A stretch of DNA of 64,000 nucleotides from Bordetella parapertussis. GTDB taxonomy: Bacteria; Acidobacteriota; Terriglobia; Bryobacterales; Bryobacteraceae. A program made the translations under genes and the position numbers. The DNA is taken from positions 1-64,000 of the forward strand of contig CALQCC020000012.1 of the NCBI GenBank assembly GCA_943328975.2, in the 5' to 3' direction. The notes beneath the pieces were generated by a model. The model was not told the origin of the DNA. It saw only the letters and a list, made by a program, of their open reading frames with translations, and made no database searches. Numbering within the stretch: position 1 is the stretch's first letter; each line of letters begins with the position of its first letter. Shown one piece after another: positions 1 through 8,015 of the stretch.

Positions 1-181
1 GCGCGTATAACTCCACTGTGTACACCTCTCCGGTGTTCCACAAACACAGAATGTCTGCTGGAACCAGTTTCCCGGCGGTCTACTTTCTCTCCGCCGTTAA
101 CGCCGCTCACGCGGCGTCTACTGGTCTAGTTTGTCAGCGGCGCTTATAGCTTTCATGAACTGCCTCCTAGGGGTGTGCCCC
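1..181 (-). other. Structured non-coding edge region, possible RNA
   Basis: No convincing protein gene lies here. Several inverted repeats are stacked: an outer stem 16-21/44-49 enclosing 22-26/32-36; 73-78/91-96; 100-106/111-117; and 170-173/178-181. Read as minus-strand RNA, the 100-117 hairpin is capped by GTGA (a GNRA tetraloop) and the 22-36 hairpin by GGAGA, which favours the minus strand. The minus strand also has AGGAGG (168-163) six bases before an ATG at 156, opening a 12-codon ORF that stops at 118, directly before the GTGA hairpin. This could be a 3' structured tail of the neighbouring dehydrogenase mRNA or an RNA continuing off the left edge. I do not recognise a known RNA family. 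Confidence 0.35.
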
Positions 182-214
182 TTTTCAGGGATTACCATGT
201 GCCGTTACTCGCCA

Positions 215-1165
215 CTAAACCTTAGGGAAGCTCTTTTCGATCCGGTCCAACGTCGCCATTGCAGGGAAGCACTGCTGGATGCTCGCGTTCGGTTCACGGC
301 CTTCCTGAATGGCCGCGAAGAACTCGCGATCCTGCAATTCGATGCCGTTCATCGACACGTCGACGTTTGAAACGTCGATCTTCTGTTCTTTGCCGTCGAA
401 CAGATCGTCGTAGCGGGCGATGTAGGTGCCGTTATCGCAGATGTAGCGGAAGAACGTTCCCAGAGGTCCGTCGTTGTTGAACGACAGCGACAGGGTGCAG
501 ATCGCTTTGGATTTCGGAACCTGCAATTGGATGCTCATGTCCATCGCGATCTTGAGATCGGGATGCATAGGGCCTTGCAGACCGCGAGCCTCACTGATTT
601 GTTCGCCGGTTTGATACGCGAACAGATCCACGGTATGGCAAGCGTGGTGCCACAACAAGTGGTCTGTCCAGGAACGCGGCTTGCCGGCGGCGTTCATGTT
701 GGTGCGGCGGAAGAAGTAGGTCTGCACGTCCATCTGCAGGACCTTCAATTCGCCTTCCAGAATCTTTTTGTGGATCCACTGATGGCTGGGATTAAAGCGG
801 CGCGTGTGGCCGCCCATGACGGTGACGCCGGTTTCCTTCTGCGTCTGCAGCAACAGTTCGGCATCCGCCAAACTATCGCAGACAGGAATCTCGATCTGCA
901 CGTGTTTGCCGGCCTTCATGCACTGGACGCCTTGCGCGGCGTGCATCTGCGTGGGGGTCGCCAGGATCATGGCTTCGAGGCCGGGCTGCTTGAGGCTCTC
1001 GCCCAAGTCGCCGGTGAAGTGCGGAATCTTGAAGCGCTTGGCCACTTCCTCAGTGGCCGTCTGATTGCCGCCAGTGAGCGTGATGACTTCAATGCCTGGA
1101 ATGTTCTGAATCGCTTCCAGGTGCTTTACGCCGAACGCACCTTGTCCGGCCAACCCAACTTTCAT
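215..1165 (-). CDS. ligC: LigC-like Gfo/Idh/MocA dehydrogenase
   Basis: 316-aa NAD(P)-dependent oxidoreductase of the Gfo/Idh/MocA family. It has an N-terminal Rossmann fold (GLAGQGAFG near residue 4) and a C-terminal alpha/beta domain. Several stretches match my recollection of LigC, the 4-carboxy-2-hydroxymuconate-6-semialdehyde dehydrogenase of protocatechuate 4,5-cleavage: HVQIEIP, GHTRRFNPSHQ, MDVQTYFFRR and LLWHHACHTVD. LigC oxidises the hemiacetal form to 2-pyrone-4,6-dicarboxylate. The start at 1165 is chosen because GAGGAA lies seven bases upstream and the Rossmann motif begins immediately; an upstream ATG at 1198 has no such support. No ligA, ligB, ligI or ligJ gene is visible, so the pathway assignment is by similarity only. 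The gene stands alone between the edge region and the chelatase operon. Confidence 0.8.
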   Translation of the reverse strand: MKVGLAGQGAFGVKHLEAIQNIPGIEVITLTGGNQTATEEVAKRFKIPHFTGDLGESLKQPGLEAMILATPTQMHAAQGVQCMKAGKHVQIEIPVCDSLADAELLLQTQKETGVTVMGGHTRRFNPSHQWIHKKILEGELKVLQMDVQTYFFRRTNMNAAGKPRSWTDHLLWHHACHTVDLFAYQTGEQISEARGLQGPMHPDLKIAMDMSIQLQVPKSKAICTLSLSFNNDGPLGTFFRYICDNGTYIARYDDLFDGKEQKIDVSNVDVSMNGIELQDREFFAAIQEGREPNASIQQCFPAMATLDRIEKSFPKV

Positions 1166-1219
1166 GTTCGTTTCCTCGCTTGAATGAACGTCCGCCACGG
1201 ATGCGGCGGCCGCAATTCT

Positions 1220-4200
1220 CTAGTGTACCGCCGAGCTGCGCTTTCGGGAACGCCAGTAGAACAAAAGTGCCATCAGCGGAAGCGACACGAACAACGCGTC
1301 CCAATCGCCCTGGCCGGTCACTGAAGTAGCCTGCTGCGGCGCGGAATCGCGGCTGGTGACTTCCATCTTGTAGCCGGCCAGCGGCGGGGCCGGGGCGGAC
1401 TGTTCGGAGAGCTCCGTGGTCGCGCTTTCGTTCTTCGTCACGAAATCTTCCACTTCCTTCGCGGCGGACGAGACTTGTTTGCCCGTGGCCTGCTCGACTG
1501 CTTTCTGCATGCCGTCGATCAAAGGCGTGGGGATGCCCATGGCCTTGGCCTGTTCCGTCATGTACTTCATCAGCCGTGGATTTCCGCAGGTGTTGCCGGA
1601 GCAGGCGATGCCGTGATCCTTCACGCTGGTCAGGAACTCTTCCAGCAACTTCTTCTCGGTCGCCTTATCGGCCTTCCAGTAGCCCTTGCGAACCGTCTCC
1701 ACCATGCGCGCGGTGATGTCTTGGTAGGCGAAGGGAGACTTCTCTTCGAAGAACTTCTTCATCCCGAGCTTTTGCTTATCGTCGACGTAGGTCTCGAAGG
1801 TCTCTTTCCACATGGAATCGTCGATCACGCTGCTGGCCGTCGCATCCCAGCCCCACATGTACTCCACGAATTCGCGCATGGCTCCGGCTCCGGCGTAGCC
1901 TTCCTTCTGCATGCCTTGGATCCAGGTGGGATTCATGTAGCGTGAGCGGAATTCGTTGCCGATAAATTCGTCCATAGTGGACATGCGCGGCTTGCCGGGA
2001 TCGCGGGTGTTGGTGATGAGCAGCTCCGGGTCTTTGCCGTCAACGTTGCGGATCGCTGTGCTGAGGCCGCCCATGTACATGAACATGTCGTCGTTATCGA
2101 GCGCGCCATAGAGCGAAGTAGAACTGGAGTGGACCACCTTCTCGGTTCCCGACAGCGCCAAGCGAAAGACGTCTTCCATCGACTCGCCCCAGAAGCCGTT
2201 ACCGAAGCCGTGGCCCATCTTGCGAATATAGTCGTCGGCCATGCCCTTGTCGGTTTCCCACGTCCCGCTGGCCGCCGCGATGGTAGAGGTGTTGAGGTTG
2301 AAGGTCCCCGGCGGCTCATCGAAAATGCGCACGCCGGCGCGGAGGTCGGCGTCCTTTTCGGAGTAGCCTTTGGAGATCAGTGCCTTCTTCGTTGCGAGGT
2401 AGTGCTTGCGGACGAAGTTGTCTGTCTCTTCGATGGACTTGACCATCTGCACGGCCTTATCCATCAATACAGTGATGTTGTGGAACATTCCTTCGGCGGC
2501 GCTTGCGATGATGATGTCGACGCGCGGGCGACCCAGTTGAGAAGTCGGGATGACTTCGACGTCGACCACTTTGTCGCGATCGCTCCACACGGGTCGCGCG
2601 CCCAGTAAGTAGAGAATCTGCGATTCCATCACGCCTTCGTGGCGCATGGTTTCGTCGCCCCAGATCACGAAGGAGACCTTTTCGGGATACTTGCCGTTCT
2701 TCTTAAAGTGATCGTCCAGCATCTGCTGGGCGAGTTTCACGCCCATTTCCCACGAAGCCTTCTTCGGGACTTTGTCGGGATCGATGCCGTAGAAGTTACG
2801 GCCGGTTGAGTAGGAATCGGGATTGCGGATTGGCTCGCCTCCTCCGCTCACGGGGACGAAGCCACCGCGCAGGGCGCGCATCATGTTCGTGAGTTCGGCG
2901 GGACCGGAGGCAACGATGCGCTCTTCCATCTCTTTCGCCAGCAAGGCGGATTGTGTCGGGAGCAGACTGCGATCGGTGCTGACGATGGCGTCGACAGTGC
3001 TGTCCCGCTCGGACTTCTGCGGCGTGCGTCCGAAGGCGTGCAAACCGTAGGGCACGTTCTGACTGCGCAGTTCCACCATGTGGTCCTGAATGCGATGGAT
3101 CATGGGGTCGTTCAGGTTCTCGGGCTTACTCAAGTCGAGGCCCATGTCTTTGGCGATGCCGAGGTCGGTGACTTGTTTACGAATGCGGTCGGCGGTGGCT
3201 TTCGCGAGATCGGGGTTCTTGTGCAGGTTCACGTCGAAGTCGTTGATGGCTTCGCTGAGCGCCGCGAGTTCGGGGAGCAGTCCACCCTTCTTGAACGGCG
3301 GCACCATGTGATCGATCAGCGTGGCCATGCCGCGGCGGCGGGCGACCAGGCCTTCGCCGACCACGTCGACGTTATAGATGTAGAGGTCCGGGATGTCGGC
3401 GATGAGCGCGTCGGGAGCGTCTTCCTCACTCAGTCCAATATCTTTGCCGTCGAGCCATTCCAGCGTACCGTGCGTGCCGATGTGAATCACCGCGTCGGCT
3501 TTGAATTCGTTGCGCAGCCAAGAGTAGGCCGCGACATATTGATGATGCGGAGCCAAGTTGTCGGCGTGGTAGAGTTTTTCGTTATCCTCGCCCCAACCGC
3601 GAGCAGGCTGCGGCATCAGAACGATGTTGCCGAACTGCACGGCGGGAATAATAAGGTCGCCTCCGACCTGCATGAGTTTGTTCTTTTCGGGAGCGCCCCA
3701 GTCCTTGATGATCTTGGCGCGTAGCGACGGGGCCAGCGCGTTGAGCCACTTCTTGTAATCGGCTGCCTTGATGCGGATGGCGTTGCCTTGTTTGACCAGC
3801 GCCTCGAGTTCGCCAGGCGCGTAGCCGCCCACGTTCACGGCTTTCTCGGTGATCTGCTTTAAAATGGCGTCGGGCGAGAGATCCGGCGTGCCGACGTTGT
3901 AACCTTCCGACTTGAGCGTCGTGAGCAAGTTCGACAAAGACTCCGCGACGTTTAGGTAACTCGCTCCGATGTTCGACTTGCCTGGAGGGTAGTTGTAGAA
4001 AAGCAGCGCGACATGTTTGTCGGCGTTCGCCTTGCTGCGAAGGGCTGCGTAACGCAGGCCGCGCGATACGGCTCGGGGAATCTGCGACGTGATCGGATGC
4101 GTCACCACCATGGTCAGGCCGGTATCTTTGTCGGTGACCTTCTCTTTGCTGCCGACGACGGTAGGCGCGACCAGTCCAGCAAGCTCGGGAACAGCGACTT

Positions 4201-5161
4201 GGAACGTGCCTTCGAACATCGAAAGTCCTTCCTTGGATTCGCGCCACTCTTTCTCCGAGCGACCGTAAAGGCTGACCAAGTTGATGACGGGGATATCCAA
4301 CTTGTCGGGGACGATGGAGGACGCGGGATCGCCGAAGCGGAATAGCAACGACAATGCTACGTCGGCTCGGGACTTGCCTTGCGGGTCGGTAAGGAGCCGC
4401 TGGAAGGCGATGCCGTCGGGGTAGCCGAACAGTGGGATCGCTTCCGCGCCTTGGCGTTCAATCTCCGCAATGATGGCGTCCAGTTGTTCGGTGTCGCCTG
4501 TGTAGTAACTCGATTTATAGAATCCGAGCGCCACGCGCGACGCCCCTGCTTTCTTCTTGCCGTGCGAGGCGCGCCATGCGTCGAACTGTTCCCAGGTGGC
4601 GAATACTTGTCCGGTCTTGCCGTCCGGATAGTAGTAACCGAAATCGAGGCTGGGGATCAGGTCCGGAATCGTGAGTCCGGTAACGCCGGCTTTGCTGAGC
4701 GCATACTTCATGAGGCCCAGTTGGTTACTGAAACCGGAGTTGGTCCAATAGGCGCGGGCTTTTTCATCCCACACTGCGCCCATATCCACGTACTCCTGCT
4801 GGGGCCGCAAGCCTTGCCCGATCGCCAGGGTAATGCCGTTCCGTTTGATGGCACCCAACAAGTCCACTTTGTGCGCGGTGTTGTACCGAGCCAGCATCTG
4901 TTCGTTCATCGTGTCGAACAGCAGCACATTGGATCGCGTGAGGTCTTCTACTTTGGTGTCGTCGAAAACGGATTCAGTTAGGAAACTGAGGGAGACGCGA
5001 CCGCGCAGGTCGGGCCGTTCCGCGAGCAACGCTTTGAAGGCCTGGACCGTCACCGGCATGTTGCCGTCGGAATAAAGATAGGCCAGGCGCACCTGTTGCG
5101 CGGAGGCCGCGATCGCGGCCAGACACGCCAGTGCGAGGATGTTATTGCTTCGGCGCCCCAT
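1220..5161 (-). CDS. Exported CobN/HmuS-like chelatase
   Basis: 1313-aa protein of the CobN/BchH large-chelatase family. The CobN-type motif HIGTHGTLEWLDGK lies near residues 555-570. Unlike cytoplasmic CobN it starts with a signal peptide (MGRRSNNILALACLAAIAASA) and ends with a hydrophobic segment (SLPLMALLFYW) followed by RSRKR. This predicts a large extracytoplasmic body anchored to the inner membrane by its C terminus. No CobS/CobT AAA+ partners are present; the operon instead carries an ExbB-type proton channel and a DUF2149 protein. Bacteroidetes HmuS proteins in similar loci act on heme, so a heme dechelatase or related tetrapyrrole chelatase is inferred. The start could also be ATG at 5185. 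The gene overlaps the upstream DUF2149 gene by 20 nt. Confidence 0.85.
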   Translation of the reverse strand: MGRRSNNILALACLAAIAASAQQVRLAYLYSDGNMPVTVQAFKALLAERPDLRGRVSLSFLTESVFDDTKVEDLTRSNVLLFDTMNEQMLARYNTAHKVDLLGAIKRNGITLAIGQGLRPQQEYVDMGAVWDEKARAYWTNSGFSNQLGLMKYALSKAGVTGLTIPDLIPSLDFGYYYPDGKTGQVFATWEQFDAWRASHGKKKAGASRVALGFYKSSYYTGDTEQLDAIIAEIERQGAEAIPLFGYPDGIAFQRLLTDPQGKSRADVALSLLFRFGDPASSIVPDKLDIPVINLVSLYGRSEKEWRESKEGLSMFEGTFQVAVPELAGLVAPTVVGSKEKVTDKDTGLTMVVTHPITSQIPRAVSRGLRYAALRSKANADKHVALLFYNYPPGKSNIGASYLNVAESLSNLLTTLKSEGYNVGTPDLSPDAILKQITEKAVNVGGYAPGELEALVKQGNAIRIKAADYKKWLNALAPSLRAKIIKDWGAPEKNKLMQVGGDLIIPAVQFGNIVLMPQPARGWGEDNEKLYHADNLAPHHQYVAAYSWLRNEFKADAVIHIGTHGTLEWLDGKDIGLSEEDAPDALIADIPDLYIYNVDVVGEGLVARRRGMATLIDHMVPPFKKGGLLPELAALSEAINDFDVNLHKNPDLAKATADRIRKQVTDLGIAKDMGLDLSKPENLNDPMIHRIQDHMVELRSQNVPYGLHAFGRTPQKSERDSTVDAIVSTDRSLLPTQSALLAKEMEERIVASGPAELTNMMRALRGGFVPVSGGGEPIRNPDSYSTGRNFYGIDPDKVPKKASWEMGVKLAQQMLDDHFKKNGKYPEKVSFVIWGDETMRHEGVMESQILYLLGARPVWSDRDKVVDVEVIPTSQLGRPRVDIIIASAAEGMFHNITVLMDKAVQMVKSIEETDNFVRKHYLATKKALISKGYSEKDADLRAGVRIFDEPPGTFNLNTSTIAAASGTWETDKGMADDYIRKMGHGFGNGFWGESMEDVFRLALSGTEKVVHSSSTSLYGALDNDDMFMYMGGLSTAIRNVDGKDPELLITNTRDPGKPRMSTMDEFIGNEFRSRYMNPTWIQGMQKEGYAGAGAMREFVEYMWGWDATASSVIDDSMWKETFETYVDDKQKLGMKKFFEEKSPFAYQDITARMVETVRKGYWKADKATEKKLLEEFLTSVKDHGIACSGNTCGNPRLMKYMTEQAKAMGIPTPLIDGMQKAVEQATGKQVSSAAKEVEDFVTKNESATTELSEQSAPAPPLAGYKMEVTSRDSAPQQATSVTGQGDWDALFVSLPLMALLFYWRSRKRSSAVH

Positions 5162-5504
5162 CTTTCGACCCCGTATCCGGAACATAGATCACTTCGCCGT
5201 TGGCCAGACGATACGCCGTGCCCAGCCGTTCGCCGTCGCCCGAAGTGGTCTCGCCCGTCATCTTGTAGGCTTCGATCTTGGTGCCTTTCTTGACGATGAT
5301 TTCCTTCATGCCGCTCTTGCTGGTCTTGACCATGGTGACTTCGCTGTTGGGGTCCATCAGATCGGCCATGCGATAGACGGAGAACAGCGAAATCATTAGG
5401 CCGACGATGAAGACGACGGACATATCAAAGAGGTTCGCCACTCCCGCGAGCGGATCTTCTTCCGGAACTTCTTCGGGGTTAGGTAGATGGAGAAACTTGG
5501 CCAT
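5142..5504 (-). CDS. DUF2149-like single-span membrane protein
   Basis: 120-aa protein with a short charged N terminus, one hydrophobic span (about residues 28-45) and a soluble C-terminal domain ending in LGTAYRLANGEVIYV, which I associate with DUF2149. The DPLAGVANLFD segment sits at the membrane entry. Asp27 just before the span (NLFDMSVVFIV) resembles the essential Asp region of ExbD/TolR (FIDVMLVLLI), and the topology (short N-in, one TM, periplasmic C domain) is the same. It probably partners the ExbB-type channel encoded 1 nt upstream, with the chelatase gene overlapping its 3' end. The family assignment is by recognition; the ExbD-like role is inference. Confidence 0.75.
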   Translation of the reverse strand: MAKFLHLPNPEEVPEEDPLAGVANLFDMSVVFIVGLMISLFSVYRMADLMDPNSEVTMVKTSKSGMKEIIVKKGTKIEAYKMTGETTSGDGERLGTAYRLANGEVIYVPDTGSKDGAPKQ

Positions 5505-5505
5505 G

Positions 5506-6150
5506 TTATTTCTTCCCCGCGAACTCGGGTTCAGGAGTTAACTCGCTCGAAATACGCTCGGCTAGGAAACGTTGTTCGCGGACCGCTTCGTTGACCCACG
5601 CGAGGCGCACAGTGGCGACCACGTAGGCGACGGTTCCGGTGGACAGGCCAATGATGGTAGATGTAAAGGCGACTACCATTTGTCCGGCCATGGCTTCCAG
5701 ATTGCCTCCGGCCATCGCGGCCAGCGAGATACCCATGGGGATCAGCGTTCCGATCAGGCCGAGGCTAGGCCCGACGCGGACCAGCATGCGAGGTGCGGTC
5801 AAGCTGCGGCGAACGCGCTCTTCTTGTTCCAATACCAAGTGTTCCAGTCCGCCACCGCCCAAGGTGTCCGCAGCGCGCTGCTTTTCTACGTCCTGCAAGA
5901 GGCGGCGCAGTGACGAGGGCAACTGGCGGCTGCGAGCTTCCGCGGTATCGAGGACCCTGCCCGATGCGAGCCAGCGATCCAAGTTGAATCCGGAGCGTTC
6001 CCGTCGCCGCATGACGAAGTCGACGACGCAGCGTCCGGCCATAAAGAGGACGGCAATGATGCACACCCACAACAACGCAAAGACAGGGAAGCGCAGGACC
6101 TGGCCTAACGCGAACAAGCCGTTTTCGAGCAGCGGCATGAGATTCGGCAT
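5506..6150 (-). CDS. MotA/TolQ/ExbB proton channel family protein
   Basis: 214-aa inner-membrane protein. An N-terminal span (FPVFALLWVCIIAVLFMAG) is followed by a cytoplasmic region with charged helices, then two closely spaced C-terminal spans: VGPSLGLIGTLIPMGISLAAM and a Thr/Ser-rich helix AFTSTIIGLSTGTVAYVV. The GLIGTLIPMG and T/S-rich third helix are typical of ExbB/TolQ stators that conduct protons. The ATG at 6150 is preferred over a longer start at 6225, because homology begins there and the upstream gene stops 5 nt before it; GGAGG lies 14 bases upstream. Position between the small membrane protein and the DUF2149/chelatase genes suggests it energises that complex rather than a TonB. 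Confidence 0.85.
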   Translation of the reverse strand: MPNLMPLLENGLFALGQVLRFPVFALLWVCIIAVLFMAGRCVVDFVMRRRERSGFNLDRWLASGRVLDTAEARSRQLPSSLRRLLQDVEKQRAADTLGGGGLEHLVLEQEERVRRSLTAPRMLVRVGPSLGLIGTLIPMGISLAAMAGGNLEAMAGQMVVAFTSTIIGLSTGTVAYVVATVRLAWVNEAVREQRFLAERISSELTPEPEFAGKK

Positions 6151-6155
6151 GATGT

Positions 6156-6731
6156 TTAGCGGTGCCTCCACAGGGACCAAGCGGCGCCTACAAATATAGA
6201 CGCGGTTGCGACGGAAAGTACCCAAGCGGGCATGATGTTATTGGTGGCTTCGGCGGTGACGTTCATCGCTCCCGCGGATCGCCATCCTTCAATAAGGGCG
6301 GGACCGACAGAGGCGCCCAATCCCAGGGCCAACATTAATAGGACCCCTTCCTCCTGCATGGATTCCGGGGCGAAGTTTGAACTGCGGGACGCCAGGGTGA
6401 CGCTGACGGCGGGAATCGCCGCACATAATAGGAGCGCGTAGGGGCTCGGCAGGCCTTGCTCCCGCAACAACACGGCGAGTACGGCGGCCAGCAATCCTCC
6501 GCAGAAGGCGGGGAGCGTGATCCACGCCGGGCGATAAATCTTGCATCCGGCGACCAAGGCTGCGAATCCAGCAACCGAGGCCGGGTCGGGAACGCCCGCG
6601 CGCAGGAGCCAAGAGGTCAGTCCAAAACCCGCAACGACACCCGCCAAACGTCGGGGTACAGCGTCGCCTGTGGAAAAAACCACGGCACCGATGCCACACA
6701 ACAGCCAGAGCGCTTGGAGGGAAATGGACAC
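6156..6731 (-). CDS. Small polytopic membrane protein of the chelatase operon
   Basis: About 191 aa, almost entirely hydrophobic, with roughly six predicted spans, starting with LQALWLLCGIGAVVFS and ending with ASIFVGAAWSLWRHR. I do not recognise a family with certainty. In related CobN/ExbB/DUF2149 loci the fourth gene often encodes a DUF2162-type membrane protein, and its position fits that role. A GTG at 6731 is used because the first span starts right after it. The alternative ATG at 6791 would place the start 4 nt from a putative operator and has no ribosome-binding site. It is the first gene of the leftward operon, 5 nt before the ExbB-type gene. Confidence 0.6.
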   Translation of the reverse strand: MSISLQALWLLCGIGAVVFSTGDAVPRRLAGVVAGFGLTSWLLRAGVPDPASVAGFAALVAGCKIYRPAWITLPAFCGGLLAAVLAVLLREQGLPSPYALLLCAAIPAVSVTLASRSSNFAPESMQEEGVLLMLALGLGASVGPALIEGWRSAGAMNVTAEATNNIMPAWVLSVATASIFVGAAWSLWRHR

Positions 6732-6794
6732 GTCTTCAGAGTGTAAACTACCACGCAAGCCTGCGGGAACTGGCGCAGGTAGGGGACACATGGA

Positions 6795-6808
6795 GTCAGT
6801 GACCGGTA
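6795..6808. promoter_or_regulatory. Candidate operator, copy 1
   Basis: GTCAGTGACCGGTA contains a perfect 9-bp odd dyad (GTCA-G-TGAC) and a nested ACCGGT palindrome. It lies in the divergent region between the leftward chelatase operon and the rightward PepSY/binding-protein pair. The identical 14-mer occurs upstream of the TonB receptor gene at 8947-8960. A shared regulator binding site is inferred from symmetry and placement. Confidence 0.4.
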
Positions 6809-6899
6809 CGATACATAGTGCAAGTGATTGATTCTAATATGTCGGTCTCTGGGTGACCCACTTGCGCCATCCGGGGACTTCAGGCACACTAGGTTGCTC

Positions 6900-8015
6900 A
6901 TGCCACCCCGCCGCATCCTGCTCTGGTTTCACATGCTGGGCGGGCTGACGTTTTCGCTCTACGCGATCCTGCTGGGGGTCTCCGGCTCGGTGCTGGTCTT
7001 CCGGGAGGAGCTCACGGAACTGGAGTTCCCCAAGTTTCATAAAGGGGCGGCCCCGGCTGTGCTCAGTACTACTCCGGACCAGGCTTTGGCCGCAGTGCGA
7101 CTGACGTTCCCTGGCTGGCAAGCGTACAGCGTCACTTGGCCGAACTCGCACAGTCCTTATTGGATGTCGTACGTGAGCCGCGGCGGCCAGTCGATGGAGG
7201 TTTTCCTGGATACGCAGACGGCGCACGTTTTGGGGGCTCGGAACACGCGCGAGGGCACCATGGGGATGCTGGCGCAGATGCACTTCAATCTGTTGCTGGG
7301 CGGCGCTACGGGACACTGGGTACAGGCATGCGGCATCGTCGCGTTGTTGGCGATGTGCGTGAGTGGACTGTGGCTGTGGTGGCCGGTGGGTGGCGCTCGT
7401 TTGAGCTCGCGGTTGCGGGTGGATGTTCGGGGAGGTTGGCGGAGGCTTTCCTGGCAACTCCATCACGTGACTGGAGCGGCGGGCGTCGCCTTCATCGCGA
7501 TGTGGGCGGTGACGGGAGGCTATTACATCTGGCTGGGGGCCTACCTTTCCGCTGTAGATCACTTCTTTGAACGAGCAAAGACGCCGCAGATCGAGAAACG
7601 TCCGGCGGATGTCGCGCTACAGCCCATGGCGGAACTGGCTCGGTTGGCGCGGGTGGAATTTCCCGAGCGGCCCTTATATAGGATGGCGGTTCCGAGCGTC
7701 CCAAATCAGGCGATCTTGGTCACGCTGCTTGAAGCGACTCCGGCGGAGTTTCATCGCGTGGCGACTGTGATGTTGGATCCAGTGACGGGTGCCGTCTTGC
7801 AGAAAAGCGCCTCCGCGGATCGGCCCTGGGGCAACACTCTCTTGTCGTGGATCAGCGTGCTGCACTTCGGGCGCTTTGGCGGGCTGGCGATCAAGATCCT
7901 ATGGGCCTTGATGGGGCTGACACTGCCGTTGCTGGTAGTCACGGGGTTCCTCATGTGGGTACGTCGCGTGATTGAACCTCGGCTGCGGCGTGAGGAAGCG
8001 GTGGTGGCAGCATGA
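6900..8015 (+). CDS. PepSY-associated transmembrane protein
   Basis: 371-aa inner-membrane protein of the PepSY_TM family. The first span (ILLWFHMLGGLTFSLYAILLGVSGSVLVF) is followed by a periplasmic PepSY-like segment and then spans around residues 140-165, 190-215 and 330-355. Paired histidines (WFHMLGG, QMHFN, LHHVTG, LHFGRFGG) are typical of family members that bind heme or support ferric reduction next to TonB receptors. The ATG at 6900 is chosen because family homology starts there; the in-frame upstream ATG at 6828 adds an unrelated leader. Its stop overlaps the next start (ATGA), so translation is coupled. A role in reducing or releasing metal from an imported chelate is inferred. Confidence 0.85.
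   Translation: MPPRRILLWFHMLGGLTFSLYAILLGVSGSVLVFREELTELEFPKFHKGAAPAVLSTTPDQALAAVRLTFPGWQAYSVTWPNSHSPYWMSYVSRGGQSMEVFLDTQTAHVLGARNTREGTMGMLAQMHFNLLLGGATGHWVQACGIVALLAMCVSGLWLWWPVGGARLSSRLRVDVRGGWRRLSWQLHHVTGAAGVAFIAMWAVTGGYYIWLGAYLSAVDHFFERAKTPQIEKRPADVALQPMAELARLARVEFPERPLYRMAVPSVPNQAILVTLLEATPAEFHRVATVMLDPVTGAVLQKSASADRPWGNTLLSWISVLHFGRFGGLAIKILWALMGLTLPLLVVTGFLMWVRRVIEPRLRREEAVVAA

Noticed and set aside
527-1183. 218-aa plus-strand open frame opposite the LigC-like gene
   Set aside because: Antisense shadow of a well-supported gene, a common artefact in GC-rich DNA; composition (His/Val/Gln-rich) and lack of recognisable domain argue against coding.
1314-1324. Third copy of the 14-bp putative operator
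   Set aside because: Only 11 bp match, inside coding sequence of the chelatase; treated as coincidence.
2951-3724. 257-aa plus-strand open frame inside the chelatase gene
   Set aside because: Antisense to a conserved CobN reading frame, with no domain, signal or ribosome-binding site.
3582-4247. 221-aa same-strand frame within the chelatase gene
   Set aside because: Arg-rich out-of-frame reading of the CobN gene; no start signal or homology.
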